From: Holophaga sp.
Lineage (GTDB): Bacteria; Acidobacteriota; Holophagae; Holophagales; Holophagaceae
Reading direction: 5' to 3'
DNA length: 64,000 bases
Assembly (NCBI GenBank): GCA_016715205.1
Contig: JADKBC010000004.1
Coordinates: 124,001 to 188,000 of the forward strand
Part shown: positions 45,193 to 53,418 of the stretch, one piece after another
How the letters are laid out: the number at the start of each line of letters is the position of its first letter
Position numbering within the stretch: the first letter of the stretch is position 1
Program-made: the position numbers and the translations under genes
The notes under the pieces: generated by a model
What the model was told of the DNA's origin: nothing
Database searches by the model: none
Seen by the model: only the letters and a program-made list of their open reading frames with translations

Positions 45193-45267
45193 TGGAGCGG
45201 GCGACCGGGATTGAACCGGCGACATTCAGCTTGGGAAGCTGACGTTCTACCACTGAACTACGCCCGC
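45193..45267 (-). tRNA. tRNA-Gly (anticodon CCC)
   Basis: 75 bases with encoded CCA. Acceptor GCGGGCG pairs with CGCCCGC; the loop TTCCCAA between TCAGC and GCTGA gives anticodon CCC, reading GGG. Discriminator base T, as usual for tRNA-Gly. Confidence 0.95.
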
Positions 45268-45422
45268 AGAAGATCGCAGGGCCTATATTATCGAGGGAGA
45301 GGCTGGAAAGCTAGAGGTGGCCAGTCCCTCGTAGGATTATCATGAAAAGTAAAGTTTTCTTCCGATTGGTCGATCTCTCTACCAGTTCATTGCCTATTTC
45401 AATACCCATTGGAGGTGTTCCC

Positions 45423-46058
45423 GTGAATCGAAGCAGAACCCAGGGCTTTACCCTCATTGAAGCTGCCGTTGCGATTGCTGTGGTGGCGATTCTCTCCGGC
45501 ATCATCGTGCCGCTGGTTGTGAAAAACCTCCAGGACAGCCAGATCGCCCGCGCCAAGAACGACGTGCAGGTGATCGCTGCCGCCGTGGCCAGCCAGCTCA
45601 AGGACACGGGTGTCCGACCCCAGGCCGCCGCTGGACCGGGCGGTGCCAATGGCAGTGGCCAGGCCACTTGGCAGTCCGGTGGCACGGCCCCCTTGGGCGG
45701 GTACGCGGCGAGCGCCGCCGCCAATACCTTTACCAACCTATTCACCGCGCCCACCCCGGCGCTCACCGCCGCCACTGCGAATACCCTTTTCGGCACCACC
45801 GCTGGCAATGAATTTTCCTTCAAGGGGCCGTACTTGGGCTCCGATGTTGCCATCAAGACCGATCCCTGGGGCACCGCCTACGTGATCCTTGGCTACAACC
45901 AGACCAGCCAGACCAACAGCGGCCCCATCTGGATTGCCTGTGCAGGCCCTAACAAGACCATCCTCGCGGCCAATACGACGGTTGCGGCCAATGTCTATCC
46001 TGCGGTGTGGACCACGACCACGACTTCCGCTGACGATATCGTTGTCCGGGTGAACTGA
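45423..46058 (+). CDS. Type II secretion / pilus major pseudopilin (GspG-like)
   Basis: 211 residues. A short leader ends in QG, cleaved before FTLIEAAVAIAVVAILSGIIVP, the methylated N-terminal helix with Glu at +5. The globular part is Ala/Thr-rich and carries DPWGTAYVILGYN, the GspG-type turn. The start is GTG 45423 because GGAGGT lies 6 bases upstream; an in-frame ATG 27 codons earlier has no such site. It opens the secretion operon and is followed by a hairpin terminator that may reduce downstream expression relative to the pilin. Confidence 0.85.
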   Translation: MNRSRTQGFTLIEAAVAIAVVAILSGIIVPLVVKNLQDSQIARAKNDVQVIAAAVASQLKDTGVRPQAAAGPGGANGSGQATWQSGGTAPLGGYAASAAANTFTNLFTAPTPALTAATANTLFGTTAGNEFSFKGPYLGSDVAIKTDPWGTAYVILGYNQTSQTNSGPIWIACAGPNKTILAANTTVAANVYPAVWTTTTTSADDIVVRVN

Positions 46059-46073
46059 ACGGTGATCCTGGAT

Positions 46074-46105
46074 AAAAAGGCCCGCCGCAAGACGGGCCTT
46101 TTTTG
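46074..46105 (+). terminator. Terminator or attenuator after the major pseudopilin gene
   Basis: AAAAGGCCCG and CGGGCCTTTT form a 10 bp stem followed by TT. It sits between the pseudopilin and the ATPase gene in the same operon, as often seen where the major pilin must be made in excess. Confidence 0.85.
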
Positions 46106-46113
46106 GTTCTGAA

Positions 46114-47793
46114 ATGACCGACTCGACCACCCCTCACATGCCTCGAAAGATGCTGGGCGAACGCTTGGTGGACCGTGGTCTGATCACCGAGCGTCAGTTT
46201 GAAATGGCCATGCGCGAACAGAAGCGCACCGGGGCCATGCTTGGTGAAATCCTTACCCAGCTTGGGTTTGTTACCCCCCAAAGCCTTTCCGCAGCCTTGG
46301 CAGAGCAGGGTGGCGTGCAATTTGTGGATCTGGGCGATTGGTTGATCGCCCCTGACGTGCTGGCACTGATTCCCGAACCCGTGGCCCGGCGCCTGAACCT
46401 GCTTCCCCTGGATCGGCAAGGCTCCGAACTGGTGCTGGCCATGGCCAACATCTACGACATCGAAGCCCTCAGCGAGATCGAACACCTCACTCGATTGCGG
46501 GTGAAAGTGGTGGGTGCGCCCGAGGAAGATATCCATGCCAAGACCAACGAGGCCTATGGCGAGCGCAAGAGCATTGAAGAACTCATCGAAGAAGCCATTC
46601 AATCCGCCCTTGGGGACCGCATCGGTGTGGAAGTGGAACTCCCGGTTGTGCAGGTGGTGGACCAGCTGCTTTTCAAGGCGCTCAAAGACCGGGCCACGGA
46701 TCTGCATATTCAGCCCTCCGAGCGCACAGTGCTCACCCGCTACCGGGTGGATGGTTCCCTGCAACAGGGCGTGAGCCTCCCGAAAGCGCTCCAATCGGCG
46801 GTCTTGGCCCGTCTCAAGATCCTGGCCGAAGTGAATATTGCGGAAACTCGCCAGCCTCAGGATGGGAAATTCCGGATTTCCATGGGCCGCCGCCAGTTCG
46901 ATATCCGCGCCAGCTTTTTGCCGAGCACTCATGGCGAGAAGGCGGTGCTGCGCATTCTGGATAAATCGAAACTCATCATGGGATTGGAACAACTGGGCAT
47001 GCCGCCCTTTGTCCACGAGCACTTCCAGTCCATCCTGACCCGGCCCCACGGCGTCATTCTGGTTACTGGCCCCACCGGTTCGGGCAAAACCACCACGCTC
47101 TATTCGGCGTTGAACAGCATCAATACGGCGGATCGGTGCATCGTGACGGTGGAGGATCCCGTCGAGTACGAGCTGCCCCTGATCACGCAGGTGCAGGTGA
47201 ATGTGAAGGCCGGGCTTACCTTTGCGGCTGGGCTGCGCTCCATTTTGCGGCAGGATCCCGACATCATTCTCATCGGTGAAATTCGGGATGGTGAAACCGC
47301 CGGGATTGCCATGCGCGCGGCCATGACAGGGCATCTGGTGCTGTCCACCCTGCACACCAACGATCCCGTGGGCGCCATTCCGCGCTTGCTCGACATGGGT
47401 GTATCCCGGCTTGAATTGGCAGCAGCACTCCAGGGTATCCATGCCCAGCGCCTGATCCGTGTGAATTGCCAGGCCTGCGCCGAGCCCTACGAACCGGAAG
47501 CTGAAGCGCTCACCCTTTTGAAACCCGACCAGCGACACGGCACCTGGAAGCGTGGCAAGGGCTGCGAACAGTGCGACTTCAGCGGTATCCGCGGACGCCG
47601 AGCCATTCACGATCTGCTTTATATTTCGCCTGCAGTGCGTGAACTCATTGCCACGGGCGCTTCTCTGGCCGAGATCGAAGCCGCTGCCCGCAAGGAAGGC
47701 AAGACCACCCTCTTCGACCATGCCTTGAGCCTAGCTCAGCAGGGCCTCATCCCGCTCGAGGAAGCCGTCCGCGTCACCATGGCGGAGGAATAA
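46114..47793 (+). CDS. Type II secretion / pilus assembly ATPase (GspE/PilB/MshE-like)
   Basis: 559-residue hexameric ATPase that powers pseudopilus extension. N-terminal MshEN-type domain (about 10-150, LGERLVDRGLITERQFEMAM), then the ATPase core: Walker A GPTGSGKTTTLYSAL, the Asp box GLRSILRQDPDIILIGEIRD, and His box MTGHLVLSTLHTND. A tetracysteine zinc motif (CQACAEPYE ... CEQCDFSG) lies near 455-495, as in GspE and PilB and absent from PilT. Located in the cytoplasm bound to the PilM/PilN-like protein. Confidence 0.93.
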   Translation: MTDSTTPHMPRKMLGERLVDRGLITERQFEMAMREQKRTGAMLGEILTQLGFVTPQSLSAALAEQGGVQFVDLGDWLIAPDVLALIPEPVARRLNLLPLDRQGSELVLAMANIYDIEALSEIEHLTRLRVKVVGAPEEDIHAKTNEAYGERKSIEELIEEAIQSALGDRIGVEVELPVVQVVDQLLFKALKDRATDLHIQPSERTVLTRYRVDGSLQQGVSLPKALQSAVLARLKILAEVNIAETRQPQDGKFRISMGRRQFDIRASFLPSTHGEKAVLRILDKSKLIMGLEQLGMPPFVHEHFQSILTRPHGVILVTGPTGSGKTTTLYSALNSINTADRCIVTVEDPVEYELPLITQVQVNVKAGLTFAAGLRSILRQDPDIILIGEIRDGETAGIAMRAAMTGHLVLSTLHTNDPVGAIPRLLDMGVSRLELAAALQGIHAQRLIRVNCQACAEPYEPEAEALTLLKPDQRHGTWKRGKGCEQCDFSGIRGRRAIHDLLYISPAVRELIATGASLAEIEAAARKEGKTTLFDHALSLAQQGLIPLEEAVRVTMAEE

Positions 47794-47797
47794 TCCC

Positions 47798-49013
47798 ATG
47801 GCGACCTTCGAGTTCACGGCGCGGGACCGGGCTGGGAAAACCCAACGGGGTATTCGTACCGCGAGCGACCAGGGCCTCCTGGCCATGGAACTCTCCTCCG
47901 AGGGCTTGTTCCTCTTGCGCGCCCAGGCCCTTTCCCAGAGCCGGGAAGCCCATGGCAAAGGCCGCCTGCGTTTCAGTCGGAAAGAATTGGCCGCCTTCCT
48001 TCTGCACTTGGCTTCGTACGTGGAATCGGGCGTGCCCTTGCTGGCGGCGCTCCAGGATTACCAGGAGCCGGACAAGCCCAGGCTGGATGCCGCCGTGCGG
48101 GATCTGCGGCGACGCATCGAAGGTGGGTCGAGTTTGTCGGAGGCCATGGAAGCCTATCCCAGCCTTTTTAAACCCATCCAGGTCAGCATGGTGCGGGCCG
48201 GGGAAACGACCGGGCGGCTGGACGAAGCCATCCGGGAGGTCATCAAGCTCGTGGAATGGGAGGAGAATTTTTCCGCCCAGGTGAAGCAGGCCTCCACCTA
48301 TCCGCTCATCGTTCTGGGGCTCATTGGATTGATCGTCCTGGTGGTCTCGCTATTTGCGCTGCCGGCCATTCTCAAGCTCATGAAGGAATTCCACGTGGCG
48401 TTGCCACTGGTAACCCGCATCTTCATGATGCTGGGCGAATTCATGATCAGTTTCGGCTGGCTGGTGGTGCTGGCGCCCTTCGCCGTGTATTTGGGAGTCA
48501 AGGCCGCCCTGCGAAAACCAGCCTTCCGGCTGTGGTGGGACACCAAACTGCTGCACCTTCCCGTGGTCGGGATGCTCATTACCAAAATTGCGCTATCCCG
48601 TTTCGCCAATTTCTTTGCCGCCCAGTACCGGGCTGGCATTCCCATTGTGCAGGTGCTACGGGAATGCGAGGGCGTCACCGGCAACGCCCGCCTGGGGCTT
48701 TGTGTGCGGCAGATCCGGGAAGGGGTGGAACGGGGCGAGAGCTTGGCGGCGATGGCAGCCAGTGTTGGTTATTTCCCTCGCCTCGTGGTGCGCATGCTGG
48801 GCATCGGGGAAGAGGCTGGCAACCTCGAACAGACCTTGCACAAGGTCTGTGTGTACTTTGATGCGGAGGTGAGCGCCTCCGTGAAACGTATTTTCCAGCT
48901 TCTGGAACCCATGCTGATGGTCGTGCTGGCGGGCATCCTCGTCTTTTGTGGCCGCCGCCATTCTGCTGCCCATCTACACCATGATCGGGGGAATCAATGC
49001 CTCGACACGGTAA
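47798..49013 (+). CDS. Inner-membrane platform protein (GspF/PilC-like; frameshift near C-terminus)
   Basis: About 404 residues with two T2SSF domains (about 68-190 and 270-395) and three membrane helices (near 168-190, 210-235, 372-395). Conserved features include FLLHLASYVESGVPLLAALQ and LSRFANFFAAQYRAGIPIVQ. The frame leaves the family at the TTTT run 48944-48947; dropping one T yields VAAAILLPIYTMIGGINAST and a stop at 49011-49013. The next pseudopilin starts inside this end, giving a 17-base overlap. Likely a sequence error. Confidence 0.9.
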
Positions 49014-49794
49014 TCCCAGGAAGCTTAGCGCTGCCTTCACGCTCATCGAAGCCGCCGTGGCCATTGCGATCATCGCCATACTTGCGGGTGCCATCGCACC
49101 TTTGGCGCTCAAGGCCATCAACCAGCAGCGGGAAGCCAAAACGCGGGAAAGCCTGAAGCTGGCCTTTGAAGCCATGTTCGGTGCGCGAGATCGCCGCGTG
49201 GCCAACCTGCGGGCGGATGTTGGCTTTGATCCAACAGCCACCTTAGTGGACCTTTCTGCATTGATGAACAATCCGGTGGCAGGCCTGCGGTCATATGCTG
49301 CCGATCCTGGCGCTGCTGGAATGTTTTGGGGCTATAACGGGCCCTATTGGACCGGCAGTACCGATGCCTTGAACCGGCCCCAGGACGGCTGGGGGCGGCC
49401 GCTGAGGCTACGCGTGGTGGGCGTTGCCCCCAACCAGGCTTGGCAGGTTCAGAGCCTCGGTGGCAATGGTGTCGATGAAAATGGCGCCGGGGATGATCTG
49501 GTCTATCCCACCGTGGGCGCGGCGGCCCAGAGCTTTAAATCCGTGCTGGTGCTCAATGTGACCAATCCCGCTCCCATCAAAACCGGCACGATCACGGTCA
49601 AAGCGCGGAATGGCGGTACGACCTTGGTCACCCTTTCAACTTCCCCGTACGCCACGGCAACCGTGCCGACCCTCACATGCAGCCCTACGGCCGGTGGTGT
49701 CTACGTCAGCATCACCCGCACGGGTTTCACGGATCTCAATTTTGTGGTGGATCTCCTGCCTGGTGAAGTACGTTCCTTTGATGTGACCCTGTGA
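48997..49794 (+). CDS. Pseudopilin, GspG/H-like
   Basis: 265 residues. The prepilin site is just before FTLIEAAVAIAIIAILAGAIAP, with Ala rather than Gly at -1 (SAA-FTLIE), and Glu at +5. The body carries YNGPYWTGSTDALNRPQDGWGRPLRLRVVG, a GspG-like turn shared with the next gene, then a beta-rich C-terminal domain (about 180-265, PEGA-like pattern GTITVKARNGG...). It overlaps gspF-like upstream and the next pseudopilin downstream (GTG in TGTGA). Confidence 0.8.
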   Translation: MPRHGNPRKLSAAFTLIEAAVAIAIIAILAGAIAPLALKAINQQREAKTRESLKLAFEAMFGARDRRVANLRADVGFDPTATLVDLSALMNNPVAGLRSYAADPGAAGMFWGYNGPYWTGSTDALNRPQDGWGRPLRLRVVGVAPNQAWQVQSLGGNGVDENGAGDDLVYPTVGAAAQSFKSVLVLNVTNPAPIKTGTITVKARNGGTTLVTLSTSPYATATVPTLTCSPTAGGVYVSITRTGFTDLNFVVDLLPGEVRSFDVTL

Positions 49795-50684
49795 AAAACC
49801 GCCTCCAGCAACGCCGCTCTGACCAGGGTTTCGCCCTGATCGGCGTGTTGGTTCTGGTGGCGGTGTTGGCCATCCTTTCCATCGGTGTGGGGGCGCTCTA
49901 CCTGCGGCAGCTGGATCAGCAGCGGCAGGTGCAAACTCAGCAGGCCTTGGAAAAGGCATTTCACGGTCTGTTTCCCGGCAACCAGAAACCCGGCGCCTCC
50001 CTGTGGAAGGATTTCGGGTTCGTGCCCGATCTTCCGGCGGTGCCGCCTGGAAATTATGACTTGGGCTGCATGACCAGCCCTGCGCAGGTGGGAGCTGTGG
50101 AAACCAGCAAGGCCGGTGTTGTGGCCTATGCCGGAGTGCCCAATCCGGCGGCGGGTGGCAGCCTGGGCGCCTGGAATGGCCCCTATTGGCAGGGGTCCGT
50201 GGATGCCCAGAACCGCCCCGTGGACGCCTGGGGCAGGCCGCTCCAGCTGCGCTACATCAGCAGCTCAGTGCCACCTGGCTGGCAGGTCTACAGCTCTGGC
50301 GCCAACGGTGCGAACGAGACCGGGAACGTGGCCACACCCGTGAATGATGACTTGGTCTATCCACAGCCGCCCTATGTCATTCCCCCGCCCAAGGGGTCGA
50401 GCCCCACCTGTGCCACACCCACGGTTCCTTTTCTGCGCACCAGCGGTTTCAACCCGGCGGAAAACATCAGCATTACCTTGACCTGGCCTGGTGGGTCCCA
50501 AGTGCGCGTGGTTGCCATCAATAACGGCCATCCCGATGGCAACCCACCCCCCGTTTTCGCCAACCTGCCCCAGGGCCCGACGATCACCGTGAGCCTGATG
50601 TCGGATCGACGGGGTGATCTCGGTACCCGTATCATCACCATCGACCCCGGTTGCAAGGCAACACCTTCGCCCATCACGTTTTAA
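49791..50684 (+). CDS. Pseudopilin lacking Glu+5 (GspK-like position)
   Basis: 297 residues starting at GTG 49791, overlapping the previous stop. Leader ends in QG before FALIGVLVLVAVLAILSIGVG; position +5 is Gly, not Glu, as in the tip pseudopilin GspK. The body has WNGPYWQGSVDAQNRPVDAWGRPLQLRYIS, clearly homologous to the previous pseudopilin, then a C-terminal beta domain with two Cys. It could cap the pseudopilus or be specialised cargo; assignment as GspK is by analogy. Confidence 0.75.
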   Translation: MKNRLQQRRSDQGFALIGVLVLVAVLAILSIGVGALYLRQLDQQRQVQTQQALEKAFHGLFPGNQKPGASLWKDFGFVPDLPAVPPGNYDLGCMTSPAQVGAVETSKAGVVAYAGVPNPAAGGSLGAWNGPYWQGSVDAQNRPVDAWGRPLQLRYISSSVPPGWQVYSSGANGANETGNVATPVNDDLVYPQPPYVIPPPKGSSPTCATPTVPFLRTSGFNPAENISITLTWPGGSQVRVVAINNGHPDGNPPPVFANLPQGPTITVSLMSDRRGDLGTRIITIDPGCKATPSPITF

Positions 50685-50702
50685 AGGAGCGTTTCCGCCC
50701 CC

Positions 50703-52145
50703 ATGAATGCTGCCCTCCGAATGCTTGCGTCACCCTTCACGCTGGTCATCCGAGACCAGGGCGCGGAGCTATGGGATGGCGAGGGGCGGGTGCTGGCAAC
50801 CTTGCCGGATGTACCACCCGGTGCTACGCGGCGCCGCGCCTGGGGCGAAATCCTGCTGGAAACCCTGCCCAAGCAGGCCAAGGTGCAGATCCTGTTCGCC
50901 CACGGGAAACTGGAAATTGATTGCCAGGATGTGCCCTACCTCAACGCCCGGGAACGGCGGGATGTAGCCCAGCGGGTCACGTACACCCAAGGCACCACGG
51001 AGACGAAAAACCTCGCCCTGGCTTTGGATGTGGACCCCTTCGCCGAGGGTGGCCATCAGCTTTGGATCGCACGGCACCCCGAATGGGAAATGCAGGATTG
51101 TCTGGGAGCCCTTTCCTTCGCGGGGGCTTCCCTGGTGTTTGCCACGGCGTGGCAGCGGGCTTTCCTGGCCGCAGTGCCTGATGAGCAGGCAGCTCGCATT
51201 TTCCTGGCCCTGGAACCTGGCATGGGCCGCCTACTGTTGTTTCATGGCCGCGGGCTCATGCTCATGCGGGCTTTCCGGCTACCCGAGGAAATCGACCTAG
51301 CGGAACTGGATGATGCTGGTGCCGAACTGCTGACCGAAGTGGTGGTGGAGGAAGCTTCGCGCACCCTCCAGTTCGTGAAACAGAAATACCGCGGGATGAG
51401 TTTTGACGCCCTGAACGTGGTGGGGCTTCCAGACCCTCCTGTTCATCTCATCGAGAGGCTTGGGCGCGGCCTGCGCCTGACCGTCCAGAATTTCGCACCT
51501 TCCTTGCCCGCCTTTCTGCTGCGTGGCATGGCTCGGGAAAAGGATCACAAGGGTGGTCTCAATCTGGTGCCCATGGAGATTCAGGACGCGCTCAAACTGC
51601 GCTTCCTACGTGGAACCGTGTGGGGCGCTGCCGCCACTATCCTGATCCTGCTCGGTGCTGCCCAGGTTCTACTTATGCGGGATGAGGCCCGGTTGAAACT
51701 GGATTTGGTGCAGGCAGAAACCACCCGGACGCAACGGCAGAAACTCATCGAGGAAGCCGCCCAGGCCGGACGCCAGCGTTTGCCCCTGATTCGACTCCAG
51801 CATGCGGAGGCCCGCCAGAAAGCTGCTACGGAACAACTCGAGCGTCTTGGCGTGTTGCTTTTTGCGGTCCCCGAGGGCATCACGCTGGAAAAAGTGGAAA
51901 TCGCGCAGATTCCAGGAGATGCCCTCCGCTTCCACTTCGAAGTGGCGGGTTCCGCCGCCACGCGCCGTGCCTTTTCCGTGGGGCCTTTAGCAGAATATGT
52001 GGGAAGGCTCGAACAACACCCTGGCATGGCCCTGGAGCCTCTGCGGGAAATTAGCGTCTCGGATCGAACGCCCGTCAGTGGGAATCGCCTCGGCAACAAT
52101 GAGATGGCTGTCACGCGCTTCAAACTGGTTGGGGTGGCGCCATGA
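50703..52145 (+). CDS. PilM/PilN-type (GspL-like) assembly protein
   Basis: 480 residues: an actin-like cytoplasmic domain related to PilM/GspL (about 1-300), one membrane helix (about 303-325, WGAAATILILLGAAQVLLM), then a periplasmic coiled coil (about 328-385) and a ferredoxin-like domain (about 390-475). This corresponds to PilM and PilN fused, as in GspL. It would link the ATPase to the periplasmic ring. AAAGGAG precedes the ATG. Its stop overlaps the next start by four bases. Confidence 0.82.
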   Translation: MNAALRMLASPFTLVIRDQGAELWDGEGRVLATLPDVPPGATRRRAWGEILLETLPKQAKVQILFAHGKLEIDCQDVPYLNARERRDVAQRVTYTQGTTETKNLALALDVDPFAEGGHQLWIARHPEWEMQDCLGALSFAGASLVFATAWQRAFLAAVPDEQAARIFLALEPGMGRLLLFHGRGLMLMRAFRLPEEIDLAELDDAGAELLTEVVVEEASRTLQFVKQKYRGMSFDALNVVGLPDPPVHLIERLGRGLRLTVQNFAPSLPAFLLRGMAREKDHKGGLNLVPMEIQDALKLRFLRGTVWGAAATILILLGAAQVLLMRDEARLKLDLVQAETTRTQRQKLIEEAAQAGRQRLPLIRLQHAEARQKAATEQLERLGVLLFAVPEGITLEKVEIAQIPGDALRFHFEVAGSAATRRAFSVGPLAEYVGRLEQHPGMALEPLREISVSDRTPVSGNRLGNNEMAVTRFKLVGVAP

Positions 52146-52747
52146 AACACCTTCGCGAACGCGTGTTCATGGCGGCCATCCTGGTGGGCCTACCAACCTT
52201 GATCCTGGTTCTGGGAATCCTGCCCACCCTGAAACGGTCCAAGGAATTACGCCAGCAGATCCAGGCGGTGAACGAAGACTACAAGACCCTTCCTCCCTTC
52301 ATGCCGCTTTCTCGGGTCGAGCGGGAAGCCCTTGCGGATCCCAAGGCCGCATGGCGTTCACGCCTGCCAATGGTGACCAGCGACAAGGCCCGTCTGGCCC
52401 ATTACCACCGGGTAGTAGGGGACCTGCAAGGCACCTTGAAGGCGGCCGGGGTGCCGTCGCGCGGAATGCGCTCCAGTTGGGATCCCATTAAAGCCAGTTT
52501 CAGTGTTCCCGGCGAGATGGGGGCCGATCCGCACACGCTTGCCCTTTTCCAGGATTCCCCGGATTCCCAGGTGAATGGCTGGGTGCTGGAAGCTGAGATT
52601 CCAGGCCCCACCTCTCATCTATTCAGATCCATGGCCGCCATCCATCGGGTAGGCCCCATTCTTGAACCGGTGGGCCTGCGCTGGGAAGCTGGACTTGATT
52701 TCCGCCAACAGAAACTCCTGCTTCGCAACCTTGTTCTCACACCCTAG
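52142..52747 (+). CDS. PilO/GspM-like inner-membrane protein
   Basis: 201 residues: short cytoplasmic tail, one membrane helix (about 10-30, VFMAAILVGLPTLILVLGIL), a coiled coil (about 33-60) and a periplasmic domain. Sequence identity is too low for motif proof; the call rests on topology and its place between the GspL-like and PilP-like genes. Confidence 0.7.
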   Translation: MKHLRERVFMAAILVGLPTLILVLGILPTLKRSKELRQQIQAVNEDYKTLPPFMPLSRVEREALADPKAAWRSRLPMVTSDKARLAHYHRVVGDLQGTLKAAGVPSRGMRSSWDPIKASFSVPGEMGADPHTLALFQDSPDSQVNGWVLEAEIPGPTSHLFRSMAAIHRVGPILEPVGLRWEAGLDFRQQKLLLRNLVLTP

Positions 52748-52755
52748 GGAGCTCC

Positions 52756-53418
52756 GTGTCCTTCGTGGAACGCAACAAGATCTGGCTGCTGCCGCTCCTT
52801 GGAGTGGGCGTGGTGGGCGTGTTGTGGATGAACTACCAGACCTTCAAGCCGAAGGCTGCCGAACCCGTTCCTGCTCCCATGGCGCCAGCACCACTGGCCA
52901 CCCCACCGGTTCCAGCCGCTTCGGCCCCGGTGACACCCGCGGTGTCTTCACCTAGCAATGCCGGAGCGGATCTTTGGGCAGACCTGCACCCCCTGGAAGT
53001 CCCTCCCCCGGAGCTCACGCGTACCGACGAACTCCTGCGGGAGGGCGCCAAGGCCGTGGATGTTTCCCATGTGGGCCAGCCGATCCCGCCCGTTCTCGAT
53101 CCCAGAGGTTGGCAGGCCTTGCCTGATCCCGTGTTTCCCAAACCCCCCGTCACTCCTGGAACGGTGGCACCTGCTCGCCCACTGCCCCGGTTGGAGTTTG
53201 TGCTCGAAACCGCCCGCGGTGAGCAGGAAGCCTGGTTCGAGGGCAGACCCTACCGGGAAGGGGAAAACCTGGATGGCACGCACCGCATCAAGCAGATCAC
53301 CCGATGGGCGGTGGTGCTTTCAGGTCCGGCCGGTGATATTCGACTTTCCACCGAACTGGGGCGGGTGGCGCCTTCCCCCAAGGCTAAACCACGCCCGGTT
53401 TCCGCGGAGGCCATGTGA
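52756..53418 (+). CDS. PilP/GspC-like periplasmic protein
   Basis: 220 residues starting at GTG. One N-terminal membrane helix (about 9-25, IWLLPLLGVGVVGVLWM), a long Pro/Ala linker (about 32-75), then a beta domain (about 130-205, EFVLETARGEQEAWFEGRPYREGENL ... ITRWAVVLSGPAGDIRLS) like the homology region of GspC/PilP that contacts the secretin. Its stop overlaps the secretin start (GTGA). Confidence 0.72.
   Translation: MSFVERNKIWLLPLLGVGVVGVLWMNYQTFKPKAAEPVPAPMAPAPLATPPVPAASAPVTPAVSSPSNAGADLWADLHPLEVPPPELTRTDELLREGAKAVDVSHVGQPIPPVLDPRGWQALPDPVFPKPPVTPGTVAPARPLPRLEFVLETARGEQEAWFEGRPYREGENLDGTHRIKQITRWAVVLSGPAGDIRLSTELGRVAPSPKAKPRPVSAEAM

Noticed and set aside
45949..47721. A 590-codon open frame antisense to the secretion ATPase gene
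   Set aside because: It mirrors a strongly conserved ATPase gene; the product has no family features and reflects codon bias in GC-rich DNA.
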